Below are positions 18,601 through 26,539 of a stretch of DNA of 64,000 nucleotides, piece by piece. Made by a program: the position numbers and the translations under genes. The DNA comes from Desulfovibrio sp. (GTDB lineage Bacteria; Desulfobacterota; Desulfovibrionia; Desulfovibrionales; Desulfovibrionaceae): contig JAITSV010000052.1 in NCBI GenBank assembly GCA_031287575.1, positions 1 through 64,000 on the forward strand, in the 5' to 3' direction. How positions within the stretch are numbered: position 1 is the stretch's first letter; each line of letters opens with the position of its first letter. The notes under the pieces are model-generated. The model was not told where the DNA came from. It ran no database searches and worked only from the letters and a program-made list of their open reading frames with translations.

Positions 18601-18857
18601 GTGACGGTCATGTCCCCCTTGCGCAACTCGTCCATGATGTTTTCGGCACGGTGCGCAAGGCCGTTGATCCGGTTCAGCCCCAGAAAGCCGGACGCGCCCT
18701 TCAGCGAATGCATGGGGCGGAATATCTCGTTCAGCAGCGCGAGATTGTCCGGTGCCTTCTCGAGTTCGAGCAGGTTGGGCTCGATGGTCTCGAGGTGCTC
18801 TTTGGCTTCGACGATGAAATCGGCGAATATTTCCGGATCCATGAAATCCTGACTCAT
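15699..18857 (-). CDS. cheA: Chemotaxis histidine kinase CheA with three Hpt-like units
   Basis: Large 1,052-residue CheA. A first Hpt domain has HSLKGASGFLG with His50. A second Hpt has FHNLKGNSGIIG with His263. A third Hpt-like helical unit near 410-500 has LVTIQNSSGYMG, with Val where the phosphorylated His would be, so it is probably not a phospho-acceptor. Ala/Pro linkers (about 130-200 and 510-660) separate them from the dimerisation helices, the HATPase (N box DPLVHLIRNAVDHG near 780, G box GRGVGMDVV near 880) and the C-terminal CheW-like P5 domain. It is the last gene of the cluster, 159 bp after cheY. Expected role: receives signals from MCP arrays through the P5/CheW interface and phosphorylates CheY/CheB. 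Confidence 0.97.
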   Translation of the reverse strand: MSQDFMDPEIFADFIVEAKEHLETIEPNLLELEKAPDNLALLNEIFRPMHSLKGASGFLGLNRINGLAHRAENIMDELRKGDMTVTSEIMDVILSATDALRQMVDNLDSTGGEGDVETESIIATIDAIMAGDAPPAAPRPAPAAPAPAPEPVPVPEPVVAADPEPAPPPAPAPVSGPAPAPVAAAPQPQPERTTQAEGGAAEWIATLEPQESYALTAFGEGHLKDFIDEAREMAENLSSGLLELERNPTEQGELVNDLFRFFHNLKGNSGIIGFAELNSLTHEAETLLNNVRRGEMTGSHELVDLLLLVVDLLEALVARIDPASGNVTPFDISVILECLRKAVAGGEITLPEGLGGRRNGGPMAEVPAPEAAQAPSATGVAGAPSAPGTDDDEDAPSPPVAPGYDPDDVALFVNTVRQQMDNVGVALKTLAADGTQREYVDALYRCLVTIQNSSGYMGLDDIRVYAERTAGLVDQARFSGMDFSLMVDLMEQETSIIGDMLEKQIARISTPAPAPAPEAAPAAAPAAAPEAKAAPAPAAEAKAVAATPAAKAADAGADASPDAEDEDAEDDDAAVVTISSVAGTPASAAAVKPAAPAPASAVAAPAKPAVTAKPAAPAAPAKPATPSAPSAPSAPAGGQGAAAAAQAQQAGTAKASSTIRVDHEKLDHLMNLIGELIINRNRYTMLARRLEDDTNVVIAEVAQDLSETTYAMARISDDLQDTIMKVRMVPVSSVFSRFPRLVRDLSRKSGKEVDLILEGEETELDKSVVEVIGDPLVHLIRNAVDHGVESEDERVAKGKKAKGKVTLRAYHKGNSVAIEIEDDGKGIDPEKMREVAVRKGIITPDEAKAMDDREAMELIFAPGFSSAEKITDISGRGVGMDVVRTNIKNLKGSVSIHSEIGKGTRFTLSLPLTLAIIDALMVNVAGEMYAIPLDAVSETTKIEARRLTDVKGRKAVTLRGEVLGIASLSELLGLPKGDKQEVLSVVVIHDNDRRLGLVVDRLLERQEIVIKPLGAYLGDLKGISGATIMGDGSVILILDPHEVYMMATSKAI

Positions 18858-19016
18858 ACCCTCACCTCAGGTAGGCCGGGGCGTGGCCGTGCTCGATAGC
18901 CGGGATGCCGCGCGGCGCGGCGCCCTGGCCGCATCCGTCGGTTTCTCCGGGCCCCCAGAAAGCCTTGGCACGGCGCAGCGCCGCGGGTTCAGAACCACTA
19001 CATTGCATCGTATCGG

Positions 19017-19385
19017 TCAACCGAGCAGCATCTTTATGTTCTTGACCATCTTTTCCGGCTGGGCGGGCTTGACCATGTACAGGTTGGCGCCAAGGCTCAT
19101 GCCCATCTGGATGTCCTTTTCCTGCCCTTCGGTGGACAGCACCACTATGGGCAGGTCGCGGTAGGCTTCCTGCTCGCGCACCGTCTTGATGAACGTGAAC
19201 CCGTCCATGCGCGGCATGTTCACGTCGGAAATGATCAGGTCGACCTTATCGGAGGAGTACAGTTTCTCCAGACCGTCGAGTCCGTCCTCCGCCGTGGTAA
19301 CCTTGAAGCCTTCTTTTTTCATTATGAAGGCAACCAGGTTGCGAACGGTCTTGGAGTCGTCCACGATCAATATATGCTTGCTCAT
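19017..19385 (-). CDS. cheY: CheY-type single-domain response regulator
   Basis: 122-residue receiver domain alone: acidic pair DD at 9-10 (ILIVDDSKTVRNL), phospho-acceptor Asp in LIISDVNMPRMDG near 54, Thr/Ser switch in VVLSTEGQ near 84, and Lys in YMVKPAQPEKM near 106. Likely the motor-binding output of the downstream CheA. It lies 10 bp after cheW. Confidence 0.95.
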   Translation of the reverse strand: MSKHILIVDDSKTVRNLVAFIMKKEGFKVTTAEDGLDGLEKLYSSDKVDLIISDVNMPRMDGFTFIKTVREQEAYRDLPIVVLSTEGQEKDIQMGMSLGANLYMVKPAQPEKMVKNIKMLLG

Positions 19386-19395
19386 GAGTGCCTCC

Positions 19396-20106
19396 TCAGC
19401 GTTTCAGAACACAATCGAGTATCTTGTCCACCGAAACGATGCTTATCAGGCGTTCGTCCGCCTTCAGCAGGCCGGACACAAAATCGACGCTGATGCCGAG
19501 ATGCGATTCGATGGCCCAGTCGATATCCTGTTGCGGCACCCGGTACATGGTGTGCACGCGCTCGATCATCATGCCCATTTGCAGGCCCCGCCTGCGGCAG
19601 ACGATGATGAACTTGTCTTCTCCACCGGCGCCCCCGGCGCCCGCGTCACTTCCGGCACCCTCACCGGATACGCCCAGCAGTTCGCGCAGCCGCACCAGCG
19701 GCGTGACGCGCCCGCGCAGGTTGACGATGCCCGCCACGAACGACGGGGCGGCGGGCAGCCGCGTGGGAACCGAAAACTTGATGACTTCCTGCACGGCCTC
19801 GGTAGGCACGGCGAATTCCTGGGCCCCCAGGAAAAACCCCACCATCTGCAAGACCGGTTCGTTGCGCAGCCTGGCGTCCAGCGATTCCGCCTCGTCTTCG
19901 AGTCCGGCGAGCCCGGCGGCGGCACCCGCCCCGCCCGAACGGACGGGATCGATGCCGATGCGGCGCAGGATGTCGCCTTCCTCCACGCCCAGATACTTCT
20001 GCATGAAGGCCCGTTCGGCGGCGGTGAACTCGCCCCCGCCGCCCGTGGCCGCTTCCGAGCCGAAATCGTGCTGGCGGAAGTACTCCTCGGGTGAACGTTG
20101 GGTCAT
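19396..20106 (-). CDS. cheW: CheW-like coupling protein with extended N-terminus
   Basis: 236 residues from the ATG at 20106, which overlaps the parA stop as ATGA; an upstream in-frame start at 20286 would lie wholly inside parA and is less likely. The C-terminal ~150 residues are a CheW domain (EFAVPTEAVQEVIKF, AGIVNLRGRVTPLVRLRELLG, DKILDCV). The first ~75 residues (EEYFRQHDFGSEAA onward) are an acidic/Gly-rich extension absent from classic CheW and could be a docking site for the adjacent ParA-like protein, by analogy with ParC/ParP systems. A Gly/Ala-rich loop (SGEGAGSDAGAGGAGG) interrupts the domain near 145. Confidence 0.9.
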   Translation of the reverse strand: MTQRSPEEYFRQHDFGSEAATGGGGEFTAAERAFMQKYLGVEEGDILRRIGIDPVRSGGAGAAAGLAGLEDEAESLDARLRNEPVLQMVGFFLGAQEFAVPTEAVQEVIKFSVPTRLPAAPSFVAGIVNLRGRVTPLVRLRELLGVSGEGAGSDAGAGGAGGEDKFIIVCRRRGLQMGMMIERVHTMYRVPQQDIDWAIESHLGISVDFVSGLLKADERLISIVSVDKILDCVLKR

Positions 20107-20876
20107 GATTGCAGCATCTCTTCGGCCAGCGCGTCGTAGGCACGCGCCCCCCGGCTGTCGGGGTCGAGATCGTAGATCACCCTGCCCTGCGCGCTGGCCT
20201 CGCGAAAGCGGGTATCCATGCCGACCACCGTGTTGAACATCTTCGGCCCCATCTTCTGCGCCAGCAGTTCGAGCACCCTGTTGCACGCCCTGGCCCGCCT
20301 GTCGAACATGGTGGCCAGGGCCCTGTACCGTATGGGCTGCGGCAGCACCTTGTTGAGCACCCGGATGGTGTCGAACAACAGCTTCAGGCCGTGCAGCGCC
20401 AGAAAATCCGTCTGGATGGGAATGACGAGCAAATCGCAGGCCACCAGCGCGTTCACCAGCAGGATGCCCACGTGCGGCGGGCAGTCGATGATGATGAAGT
20501 CGTAGTCGTCACGCACGTGCGCGATGGCCTGTTGCAGTATCGCTCCCTTGCCCTTGCGGCCCTTCAGGTCCACATCCAGTTCGGCAAGCTGGATGCTTGC
20601 CGGGGCCACGTCCCAGGCCTGGCCTTCGTTGCGGCGCACCAGGCGCTTCCACAGGCCGGGCCAGGCCGCCTCGTCGACCATGAACAGGTCGTACATGGTC
20701 ACGTCCAGGTCCTCCGGATAGAACCGGAGGTGCACCGAGGCGTTGGCGTGCGGATCAAGATCCATGATCAGCACGCGCTTGCCCCGGCGCGCAAGCGCCG
20801 CGCCAAGCGTCAGGGTGGACGTGGTCTTGCCCACGCCCCCTTTCTGGTTGGCGATGGCCACTACCCGCGCGCCCAT
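20103..20876 (-). CDS. ParA/ParC-like ATPase of the chemotaxis cluster
   Basis: 257-residue deviant-Walker ATPase of the MinD/ParA family: KGGVGKTT at ~12-19, signature DLDPHANAS near 40, Walker B IIIDCPPHVG near 130. Embedded between cheR and cheW, it fits the ParC type that positions chemoreceptor arrays at cell poles and partitions them at division, rather than a chromosome ParA (no parB is nearby). Its start overlaps nothing, and it ends with a 4-bp overlap into cheW, so the two are probably produced together. Confidence 0.92.
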   Translation of the reverse strand: MGARVVAIANQKGGVGKTTSTLTLGAALARRGKRVLIMDLDPHANASVHLRFYPEDLDVTMYDLFMVDEAAWPGLWKRLVRRNEGQAWDVAPASIQLAELDVDLKGRKGKGAILQQAIAHVRDDYDFIIIDCPPHVGILLVNALVACDLLVIPIQTDFLALHGLKLLFDTIRVLNKVLPQPIRYRALATMFDRRARACNRVLELLAQKMGPKMFNTVVGMDTRFREASAQGRVIYDLDPDSRGARAYDALAEEMLQS

Positions 20877-20984
20877 CGACCATCCCTTGCGCCCGTGTCC
20901 GCCGGGGGCTTTCCGGTCGTGCCCACCGCCCCGGGCACGGATTGGTTCCGTTCCGTCACGTTGCCGTCTCCCTTGCCGCCGCCG

Positions 20985-21863
20985 TCACTCCAGCTTGCGG
21001 TAGATGATGGCGCCGGTGTGGTGTTCCGGCTTGAAGGCGCGGGTGATGTTGTGCAGCGACTCCGAATGCCCGATGAGCAGGTAGCCGCCTTGCAACAGGT
21101 TGTCGTAGAACGAGCCGATGACCTGCTTCTTCATCTCGTCGTCGAAGTAGATGATGACGTTGCGGCAGAACACGATGTGCGAGCGCTCCACCCGCTTCAG
21201 CCCCATGCGGTCGCTGAGGTTGATCTGCCCGAAGTTCACCATCTGCTTCAGCTTGGGGTCCACCTTGAACTGGGTGCCTTCCTTGATGAAGTAGCGGTCG
21301 ATGATCTCCTTGGGGGTGGTGCGCAGGGCGTAGTCGGAGTAGACGCCCCGCCGGGCCGAGGCCAGCACCGCCTCCGACAGGTCGTTGGCGGTGATCTTGA
21401 TGTCCCAGCTGGCAAGCTCGGTCTTCAGCACCTCGTGCAGGATGATGGCCATGGTGTACGGCTCTTCACCCGTGGAGCACCCCGCCGACCAGATGCGCAG
21501 GCGCTTCTGCCCCTTGGCGCGCAGATCGTTCAGGGTGGTCTTCAGCACGTGTTCCTGAAATATCTGCAACTGCGGGGGGTTTCTGTAGAAGCTGGTTTCG
21601 TTGGTGGTCACCACCTCGAACAGCCGGTTGAGCTCGGCACGCTTGTTGGCGTCGTAGCGCAGGTAGTAGTAGTACTCGCCGAAGTTCTTGAGGTTCAGTT
21701 CCTTGAGGCGGTTCGACAGGCGGTTTTCCACAAGATACTTGCGGTTTTCGGCGATGTAGATGCCGCATTGCTGGTAGATGAAGTCGCGCAGTTGCACGAA
21801 CTCCTCATCGGATATCTTCTGTTCCTTGCGCAGCGTGATGGAGTTGGAGAACAGCGAGGACAT
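20985..21863 (-). CDS. cheR: Chemoreceptor methyltransferase CheR
   Basis: 292 residues. An N-terminal helical CheR_N domain (residues ~18-80) is followed by an S-adenosylmethionine methyltransferase domain with TTNETSFYR near 100, SAGCSTGEEPY near 143, ITANDLSEAVLASARRG near 183 and FCRNVIIYFD near 237. It methylates MCP glutamates, opposing CheB. The ATG shares one base with the upstream HEAT-protein stop (TGATG), indicating coupling. Confidence 0.97.
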   Translation of the reverse strand: MSSLFSNSITLRKEQKISDEEFVQLRDFIYQQCGIYIAENRKYLVENRLSNRLKELNLKNFGEYYYYLRYDANKRAELNRLFEVVTTNETSFYRNPPQLQIFQEHVLKTTLNDLRAKGQKRLRIWSAGCSTGEEPYTMAIILHEVLKTELASWDIKITANDLSEAVLASARRGVYSDYALRTTPKEIIDRYFIKEGTQFKVDPKLKQMVNFGQINLSDRMGLKRVERSHIVFCRNVIIYFDDEMKKQVIGSFYDNLLQGGYLLIGHSESLHNITRAFKPEHHTGAIIYRKLE

Positions 21864-23788
21864 CAGTCATCCACTCCTTGTTCTTCGTGGATGCGGGCGG
21901 CCGCGGTCTCGGCGGCCTGCTGGACCTCGGGGTCCTCCGATTCCATCAGGTGCAGCAACGCCCGGAACGCGACGTTGCCCCCTATGGCGCCCAGCGCCTC
22001 CACCACCTTCAGCAGCACCAGGTGCCCGGCGTTCTCGGTCAGGGCCACCAGTTGCGGCACGGCGTCGGCATCCTTCAACGACCCCAGCGCCTCGATGGCC
22101 CGCACCCGCACCCAGTCGTCCGGGTCGTCCAGGGCCTGGAGCAGATAGGGAAAGACGTTGCCTTCGCCGCAGTTGCCCAGCAGCTCTATGAGGGCCAGGC
22201 GCACCTCGCGGTTTTCGTCATGCAGGCGGGGCACCACCAGTTCCAGCCTGTCGCTGGTGAAGGGGCACACGTTGGCCACCGCCTCCAGCGCCACCTTGCG
22301 CACGTCGGGGACTTCGTCTTCCAGCGCCTCGGTGAGTTCGGCCAGGTTCTCGTCCACGTCGAAGCGGCCCATGGCGTACACGGCCATCATGCGGTGCAGC
22401 GGGTCGGGGCTGCGGAACGATTCGCGGAAGCGGGCGTTCATGCCGGGGTCGTTCAGGGCGATGCACGCGTCCAGCGCGGCTTCCTTCACGTCGTCGTAGG
22501 GGTGTTCCAGCAGGGCCAGCATGCGCTCGCCCGCCTCCACCGCCTTGGCCCGGCGGCCCAGGTAGTGCAGCGCCGCCTTCAGCACGTGGGCGTCGTTGTG
22601 GCGGTCCAGCACGTCGATGAAGAAGTCGCGGTCGCTGGGGTCGCACCGTTCGGCCAGCACCGTGGACATGGCCCGCTGCGCGTCGCGCGGCTTGTCCCAG
22701 AACACCCCGCGCAGCACGTCGATGCCGTGGCGGCTGGGCATGCCCCGGATGGCCTCGACGAGGATGAGCAGGGTGTGCTCGTCGTCGCCGCGCACGTGGC
22801 GGTCCACCGCGCTGTTGAAGCCGATGTCGGCCAGGCTGCGCACGCAGCCCACCAGGCGCTCGTGATCGCGGTCGGCGTCCAGTCCCACGGCCACCTTCAG
22901 CACGGCCTCCGTCGCCTCCGCCCCGCCGATGCTGGCAAGGCCGCGCATGGCGGCGTTCTGCACGTCCTCGTCCTCGTCGTCCATGGCGGCCAGCAGGTAG
23001 TCGCGCAGGCGCAGCCGCTCCCTTTCACCCAGCAGGGACAGCGACTTGCCGCCCAGCACGTTGACGATGGCCTTGGCGATCTTGTTGCGCAGCGGCCCGG
23101 GCGACTTGTCCAGACGCTTGAGCAGCAGCGGCACGGCCTTGATGTTGCCCATCTCGCCCAGGGCGTCCACGATCATGGAGGCCACCAGGTCCGAGGACGC
23201 GTCCAGCGCCTTGACCAGCGCGCTGACCGACGATTCGGCCCGGATCTTGGTCAGCGCCTCGATGACCGAGAACTGCACCCATTCCTCGTCCATCATGGCC
23301 TTGTTCAGGCATTCCGCCGCCTCGGGGAAGGCCAGGGTGCCAAGGCTGACGGCGGCCTGGTAGCGTACGTTGACCTCCGGGTCGCGCAGCAGCGCCTCGC
23401 ACAGCGAGGGCACCGCGAGGATGCTTTCCGAGGTGCCGAGGATGTCGGATGCGAAAATGCGCATGTCGGGGTCGTCGTCATGCAGCAACTGCTTCAGCGA
23501 GTCGAAGTCGTCGGCCCCGATCTCGCGCAGCACGTCCATGGCGATGTTGCGGACCGGCGCGTCGTCCGACCGCAACAGGGGCAGCACCCCGTGCACGGCG
23601 GCAACCCCGCCGATCTTGCGCAGGGCCCGGTCGGCCGCTTCCTGCACCCCGATGTTGTGGCTTTGGATGCGCGCCACCAGATGCGGTACGGCGCTTTCCA
23701 GCCGAAGGTTCCCGGCGGCATAGGCCGCCTCGCGGATTGCCTCGACGTCGTCGCCCTGGAGTTGCTCGATGATCTGCTGTTCGGACAT
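21863..23788 (-). CDS. HEAT-repeat scaffold protein of the chemotaxis cluster
   Basis: 641 residues from the ATG at 23788, preceded by GGAAGG and GGGAG; a further in-frame ATG at 23914 has no ribosome binding site. The protein is built almost wholly of ~31-residue HEAT/PBS-lyase-type helical pairs (pattern D-x-x-V-R-x-x-A-x-x-A-L-G), e.g. DEDEDVQNAAMRGLASIGG, DDPDDWVRVRAIEALG and SEDPEVQQAAETAAARI. No catalytic motif. Cytoplasmic by composition. Placed between cheB and cheR and coupled to cheR, it may scaffold adaptation enzymes or the array; that role is inference. Confidence 0.9.
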   Translation of the reverse strand: MSEQQIIEQLQGDDVEAIREAAYAAGNLRLESAVPHLVARIQSHNIGVQEAADRALRKIGGVAAVHGVLPLLRSDDAPVRNIAMDVLREIGADDFDSLKQLLHDDDPDMRIFASDILGTSESILAVPSLCEALLRDPEVNVRYQAAVSLGTLAFPEAAECLNKAMMDEEWVQFSVIEALTKIRAESSVSALVKALDASSDLVASMIVDALGEMGNIKAVPLLLKRLDKSPGPLRNKIAKAIVNVLGGKSLSLLGERERLRLRDYLLAAMDDEDEDVQNAAMRGLASIGGAEATEAVLKVAVGLDADRDHERLVGCVRSLADIGFNSAVDRHVRGDDEHTLLILVEAIRGMPSRHGIDVLRGVFWDKPRDAQRAMSTVLAERCDPSDRDFFIDVLDRHNDAHVLKAALHYLGRRAKAVEAGERMLALLEHPYDDVKEAALDACIALNDPGMNARFRESFRSPDPLHRMMAVYAMGRFDVDENLAELTEALEDEVPDVRKVALEAVANVCPFTSDRLELVVPRLHDENREVRLALIELLGNCGEGNVFPYLLQALDDPDDWVRVRAIEALGSLKDADAVPQLVALTENAGHLVLLKVVEALGAIGGNVAFRALLHLMESEDPEVQQAAETAAARIHEEQGVDD

Positions 23789-23957
23789 ACTCCCGTCCTT
23801 CCGTGGAATGACTGGCCCTATTGCCTGGCCCGGTGCCGCCCTGCGGCCTTTCCGTCCTGTTCCGGCGCCCTGGCGCGTCCGGTGTTGTCCGTCCGCGTCC
23901 GGCGCCGTGCCCACCGGGCACCCTGCGACACCGCATCCGCGCGGCGTCCTGCCCGGG

Positions 23958-25079
23958 CTACTTGTACAGTCCCGCCATTATGGCAGAGGCCATGTCGTCT
24001 ATGTCTATGATTTCATCGGCCAGACCGGCATCCACGATGGCCTTGGGCATGCCGTAGACCACGCAGGTGGCGTCGCTCTGCGCCAACGCCCTGCCGCCCT
24101 TCTGTTTCAGCACGCGCACGCCTTCCAGGCCATCGCTGCCCATGCCGGTCAGGATGACCCCCAGGGTGCGGCGGCCCATGGCCTGGGCCACCGATTCGAT
24201 GAGCACGTTGGCCGAGGGCTTGTACAGCGCCTCCGCCGGTTCGGGGGTAACCACCACCTCCACCATGCTGATCTTCTGGTCCACCCGCAAATGCTTGCCG
24301 CCGGGCGCGATGTACGCGGTGCCGGGGCGCAGGCGCTCTCCGTTTTCCGCCTCTTTCACCGCGATGCGGCACACGCCGTCCAGCCGCTTGGCGAAGGGGC
24401 CGGTGAACGCGGCGGGCATGTGCTGGGCAATGAGGATGCTGGCGGGAAAATCCGCGGGAAGCTGCGACAGCACCTTCTGCACGGCGGGCGGCCCGCCGGT
24501 GGAAACGCCGATGGCCACGATGTCGCGCACCGGCCGTCCCACGCGCGGGGTAAGCACCGGGCGCGGACCGTCGCCGCCGGACGGTGCGCCGCCGGAACCC
24601 GTTGAACCAGTGGCCGAAGACGTGAAAGCGCCCCCGTCGCCCACGGGGCGGGGGGCACGCAACGAGCGGGGGGTGCGCAGGAATTTGCGGCGCGAAATTT
24701 CCTTCACCTTCTCGCGCAGTTCATCCTCTATGCGCACGATATCCAGCGAAACCTTGGACAGCTGCTTGGGGATGAAGTCCACGGCGCCCAGTTCCAGGGC
24801 CTTCAGGGTGGATTCCGCCCCTTCGGTGGTCAGCGAACTGACCATCAGTACCGGGCGGGGCATCTCCATCATGATGCGGCGCAACGCGGTCAGCCCGTCC
24901 ATGCGCGGCATTTCGATATCCAGGGTCACCACGTCCGGGTTGTGCTTGCGCACCAGTTCAAGCCCTTCCTCACCGTCGCGGCCCACGGCCACCACGCTGA
25001 TTTCGGGGTCTTTTTCGAGCATGCTGGAAAGCGCCTTGCGCATGAAGGCGGAATCATCAACAACGACAACCGTGATCAC
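23958..25079 (-). CDS. cheB: Chemotaxis methylesterase/deamidase CheB
   Basis: 373 residues, GTG start with AGGAG 8 bases upstream. N-terminal receiver (DD at 8-9, Asp54 in VTLDIEMPRMDG), a ~40-residue Gly/Ser/Pro linker near 140-180, then the methylesterase domain with the Ser of GVSTGGPP near 191, His in AQHMPAAF near 218 and Asp in TGMGSDG near 314. Removes methyl groups from, and deamidates, MCPs when phosphorylated by CheA. First gene of the minus-strand operon cheB-HEAT-cheR-parA-cheW-cheY-cheA. Its leader holds a 7-bp hairpin CCGGAAC/GTTCCGG (25124-25141). Confidence 0.96.
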   Translation of the reverse strand: MITVVVVDDSAFMRKALSSMLEKDPEISVVAVGRDGEEGLELVRKHNPDVVTLDIEMPRMDGLTALRRIMMEMPRPVLMVSSLTTEGAESTLKALELGAVDFIPKQLSKVSLDIVRIEDELREKVKEISRRKFLRTPRSLRAPRPVGDGGAFTSSATGSTGSGGAPSGGDGPRPVLTPRVGRPVRDIVAIGVSTGGPPAVQKVLSQLPADFPASILIAQHMPAAFTGPFAKRLDGVCRIAVKEAENGERLRPGTAYIAPGGKHLRVDQKISMVEVVVTPEPAEALYKPSANVLIESVAQAMGRRTLGVILTGMGSDGLEGVRVLKQKGGRALAQSDATCVVYGMPKAIVDAGLADEIIDIDDMASAIMAGLYK

Positions 25080-25457
25080 TCGAGACTCCTAAAGAACGTC
25101 CGGGCGTCGGGTTCCTCCCTCTACCGGAACGAAGGTTCCGGCCCCGGAACTCGCGTGCGATGTGCAGTGGCTCTCCGTACCGTGCGCCAAGGTGGCAGGC
25201 GCGACATCCGACGTGCCGTCAGGGGCGCGTGCGCCGGAGCTGCGCGACCGGGGCGATGCGACCGTGTCGACGCGTTCCGGGATGGCACACTCCGGGATGG
25301 CGCATGCGGGGCGATGCGCCCGCGCAGCGTGCCTCTGGGCCACGAAGTCGCCTGTAAACTTGGCCGTATGTACAATAGGTGAACGCACTCTTTTTGACAA
25401 CCGCCCATAAAAACGCTTGCCATTCCCATCCACCCGCGCTAAACACCTCTTCCTCGA
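25080..25457. promoter_or_regulatory. Divergent region between cheB and tRNA-Pro; possible tRNA promoter
   Basis: No gene is supported in these 378 bp. On the plus strand TTGACA (25394-25399) is an ideal -35 box, but only a weak -10 (TTGCCA, from 25417) follows at 17 bp; transcription from there would begin about 30 bases before the tRNA. On the minus strand the 7-bp hairpin CCGGAAC/GTTCCGG (25124-25141) lies in the cheB leader. A clear cheB promoter was not found. Confidence 0.4.
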
Positions 25458-25535
25458 CGGGATGTGGCTCAGCTTGGCTAGAGCGCAGCGTTCGGGACGC
25501 TGAGGCCGGAGGTTCGAATCCTCTCATCCCGACCA
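25458..25535 (+). tRNA. tRNA-Pro (anticodon CGG), CCA encoded
   Basis: Cloverleaf folds by eye: acceptor CGGGATG/CATCCCG, D arm GCTC/GAGC, anticodon stem CAGCG/CGCTG with loop TTCGGGA giving anticodon CGG, T arm GGAGG/CCTCT (one G-T pair) with loop TTCGAAT, discriminator A and a genomic CCA at 25533-25535. Reads proline CCG, a frequent codon in a genome this GC-rich. Followed by a strong terminator. Confidence 0.97.
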
Positions 25536-25544
25536 GAATGGTCG

Positions 25545-25577
25545 AAGGGCTTGTGGTTACCACCACAAGCCCTTTTT
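25545..25577 (+). terminator. Intrinsic terminator of tRNA-Pro
   Basis: A 13-bp perfect stem (AAGGGCTTGTGGT with its complement), a TACC-type tetraloop and a run of five T. Ideal rho-independent terminator ten bases after the tRNA CCA. Confidence 0.95.
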
Positions 25578-25605
25578 CGTTGGTGCGCATACATGCCTGA
25601 CAGGC

Positions 25606-25651
25606 TTGACAGATCGGGCCGCACAGCCTAGTTTACCGGAAAACGGTAAAC
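25606..25651 (+). promoter_or_regulatory. higBA promoter with overlapping palindromic operator
   Basis: TTGACA (25606-25611), 17-bp spacer, TAGTTT (25629-25634). A perfect palindrome GTTTACCG-N5-CGGTAAAC (25631-25651) overlaps the -10 box and the expected start site, exactly where a HigA antitoxin would block transcription. The first toxin codon is at 25664. Confidence 0.85.
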
Positions 25652-25663
25652 GCTGGGCGGGCA

Positions 25664-25942
25664 ATGATCTCGTCATTCAGGTGCAAGGACACACGGGCTC
25701 TCTTCGAAGGAGCTCCAGCCCGCAGATTCGTCGCCTTCGCCAGCGTCGCCCTGCGCAAACTCGACATGCTCGACGCCGTTGCCTGTCTTGACGACTTGCG
25801 CATTCCGCCCGCCAACCGCCTCGAAGCGCTTAAAGGCGACCGGCAAGGGCAGCACAGCATACGGATCAACGACCAGTGGCGCATTTGCTTCGTCTGGCGA
25901 GACGGGGCAGCCCACGCTGTAGAAATCGTGGATTACCATTAA
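25664..25942 (+). CDS. higB: HigB-type RelE-superfamily toxin
   Basis: 92-residue ribosome-dependent mRNA interferase of the HigB (plasmid maintenance killer) family: RKLDMLDAVACLDDLRIPPANRLEALKGDRQGQHSIRINDQWRICFVWRDGAAHAVEIVDYH-type C-terminal half, split here as SIRINDQWRICF and VEIVDYH. The toxin-first order with the antitoxin 10 bp downstream is the HigBA arrangement. Directly downstream of a promoter/operator pair and of tRNA-Pro. The ATG has only a weak GGGCGGG upstream. Confidence 0.93.
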   Translation: MISSFRCKDTRALFEGAPARRFVAFASVALRKLDMLDAVACLDDLRIPPANRLEALKGDRQGQHSIRINDQWRICFVWRDGAAHAVEIVDYH

Positions 25943-25952
25943 GGAGGCCGCC

Positions 25953-26258
25953 ATGCGCGTACGCACCCACCCCGGCGAAATCCTGCGCGAAGAATTCCTG
26001 GCCCCCCTGGACATCACGCCGCACGCCCTTGCCGTTGCCCTTGGCGTACCCGCCACGCGCATCGCGGACATCGTCCACCTGCGGCGCGGCGTCACCGCCG
26101 ACACGGCGGCACGGCTGTCGCGGTTCTTCGGCACCAGCGCCGCATTCTGGATGAACCTTCAGGCAGCGTACGATCTGTCCATCGTGGAACGCGACAAGGG
26201 CGACGACCTTTTGCACATACGCCCGCACCCTTCCGCTGGCGCATCCCTGGCGTGCTGA
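25953..26258 (+). CDS. higA: HigA-type XRE antitoxin
   Basis: 101 residues. VRTHPGEILREEFL at the N-terminus is the HigA hallmark, followed by an XRE helix-turn-helix (ALAVALGVPATRIADIVHLRRGVTADTAARLSRFFG, residues ~28-65, cited in parts: LGVPATRIADIV, GVTADTAARL). AAGGAGG is 5 bases before the ATG. Neutralises HigB and presumably represses the operon through the palindrome at 25631-25651. Confidence 0.95.
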   Translation: MRVRTHPGEILREEFLAPLDITPHALAVALGVPATRIADIVHLRRGVTADTAARLSRFFGTSAAFWMNLQAAYDLSIVERDKGDDLLHIRPHPSAGASLAC

Positions 26259-26539
26259 CCGCAAGAGAGCGCGTCCCCCTGTCTTTCTTCAAGAATTCTC
26301 CCGCACACGGCCAACACCTTGCGCCCGCCGTCACGAGCGGGTTGCCAAAACGTCGTTTTCTTGGCACCAAGGAAACGTCGGCATGAGACACACGTTTCCC
26401 GCAGCCGAGCATTCGCACCTGACCTGGCCCTGTTCCACAGCACGCCGGATGTCCGCAGGCCCCGCAACGCAGGGCACGGCGCCACACCCGACGCATTCAC
26501 CTCCCCAGCCACCAACACCGCCAACACCCCGAAGCCGCC
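26259..26539. other. Intergenic region before NlpC/P60 gene
   Basis: No gene is supported. A moderately AT-richer block (about 26330-26400, with GCCAAAACGTCGTTTTCTTGGC forming an imperfect hairpin, GCCAA...TTGGC, AACG/CGTT inside) might act as higBA terminator or leader structure. No clear promoter. Confidence 0.35.

Noticed and set aside
18963..18980. TTGGCACGGCGC as a sigma-54 promoter
   Set aside because: The -24-like TTGGCACG is present but the required GC doublet and TTGC at -12 are missing, and it points away from cheA.
25458..25577. tRNA-Pro as an attachment site of an integrated element
   Set aside because: No repeat of the tRNA 3' end was seen downstream within the window and no integrase gene is adjacent; only the higBA pair follows.
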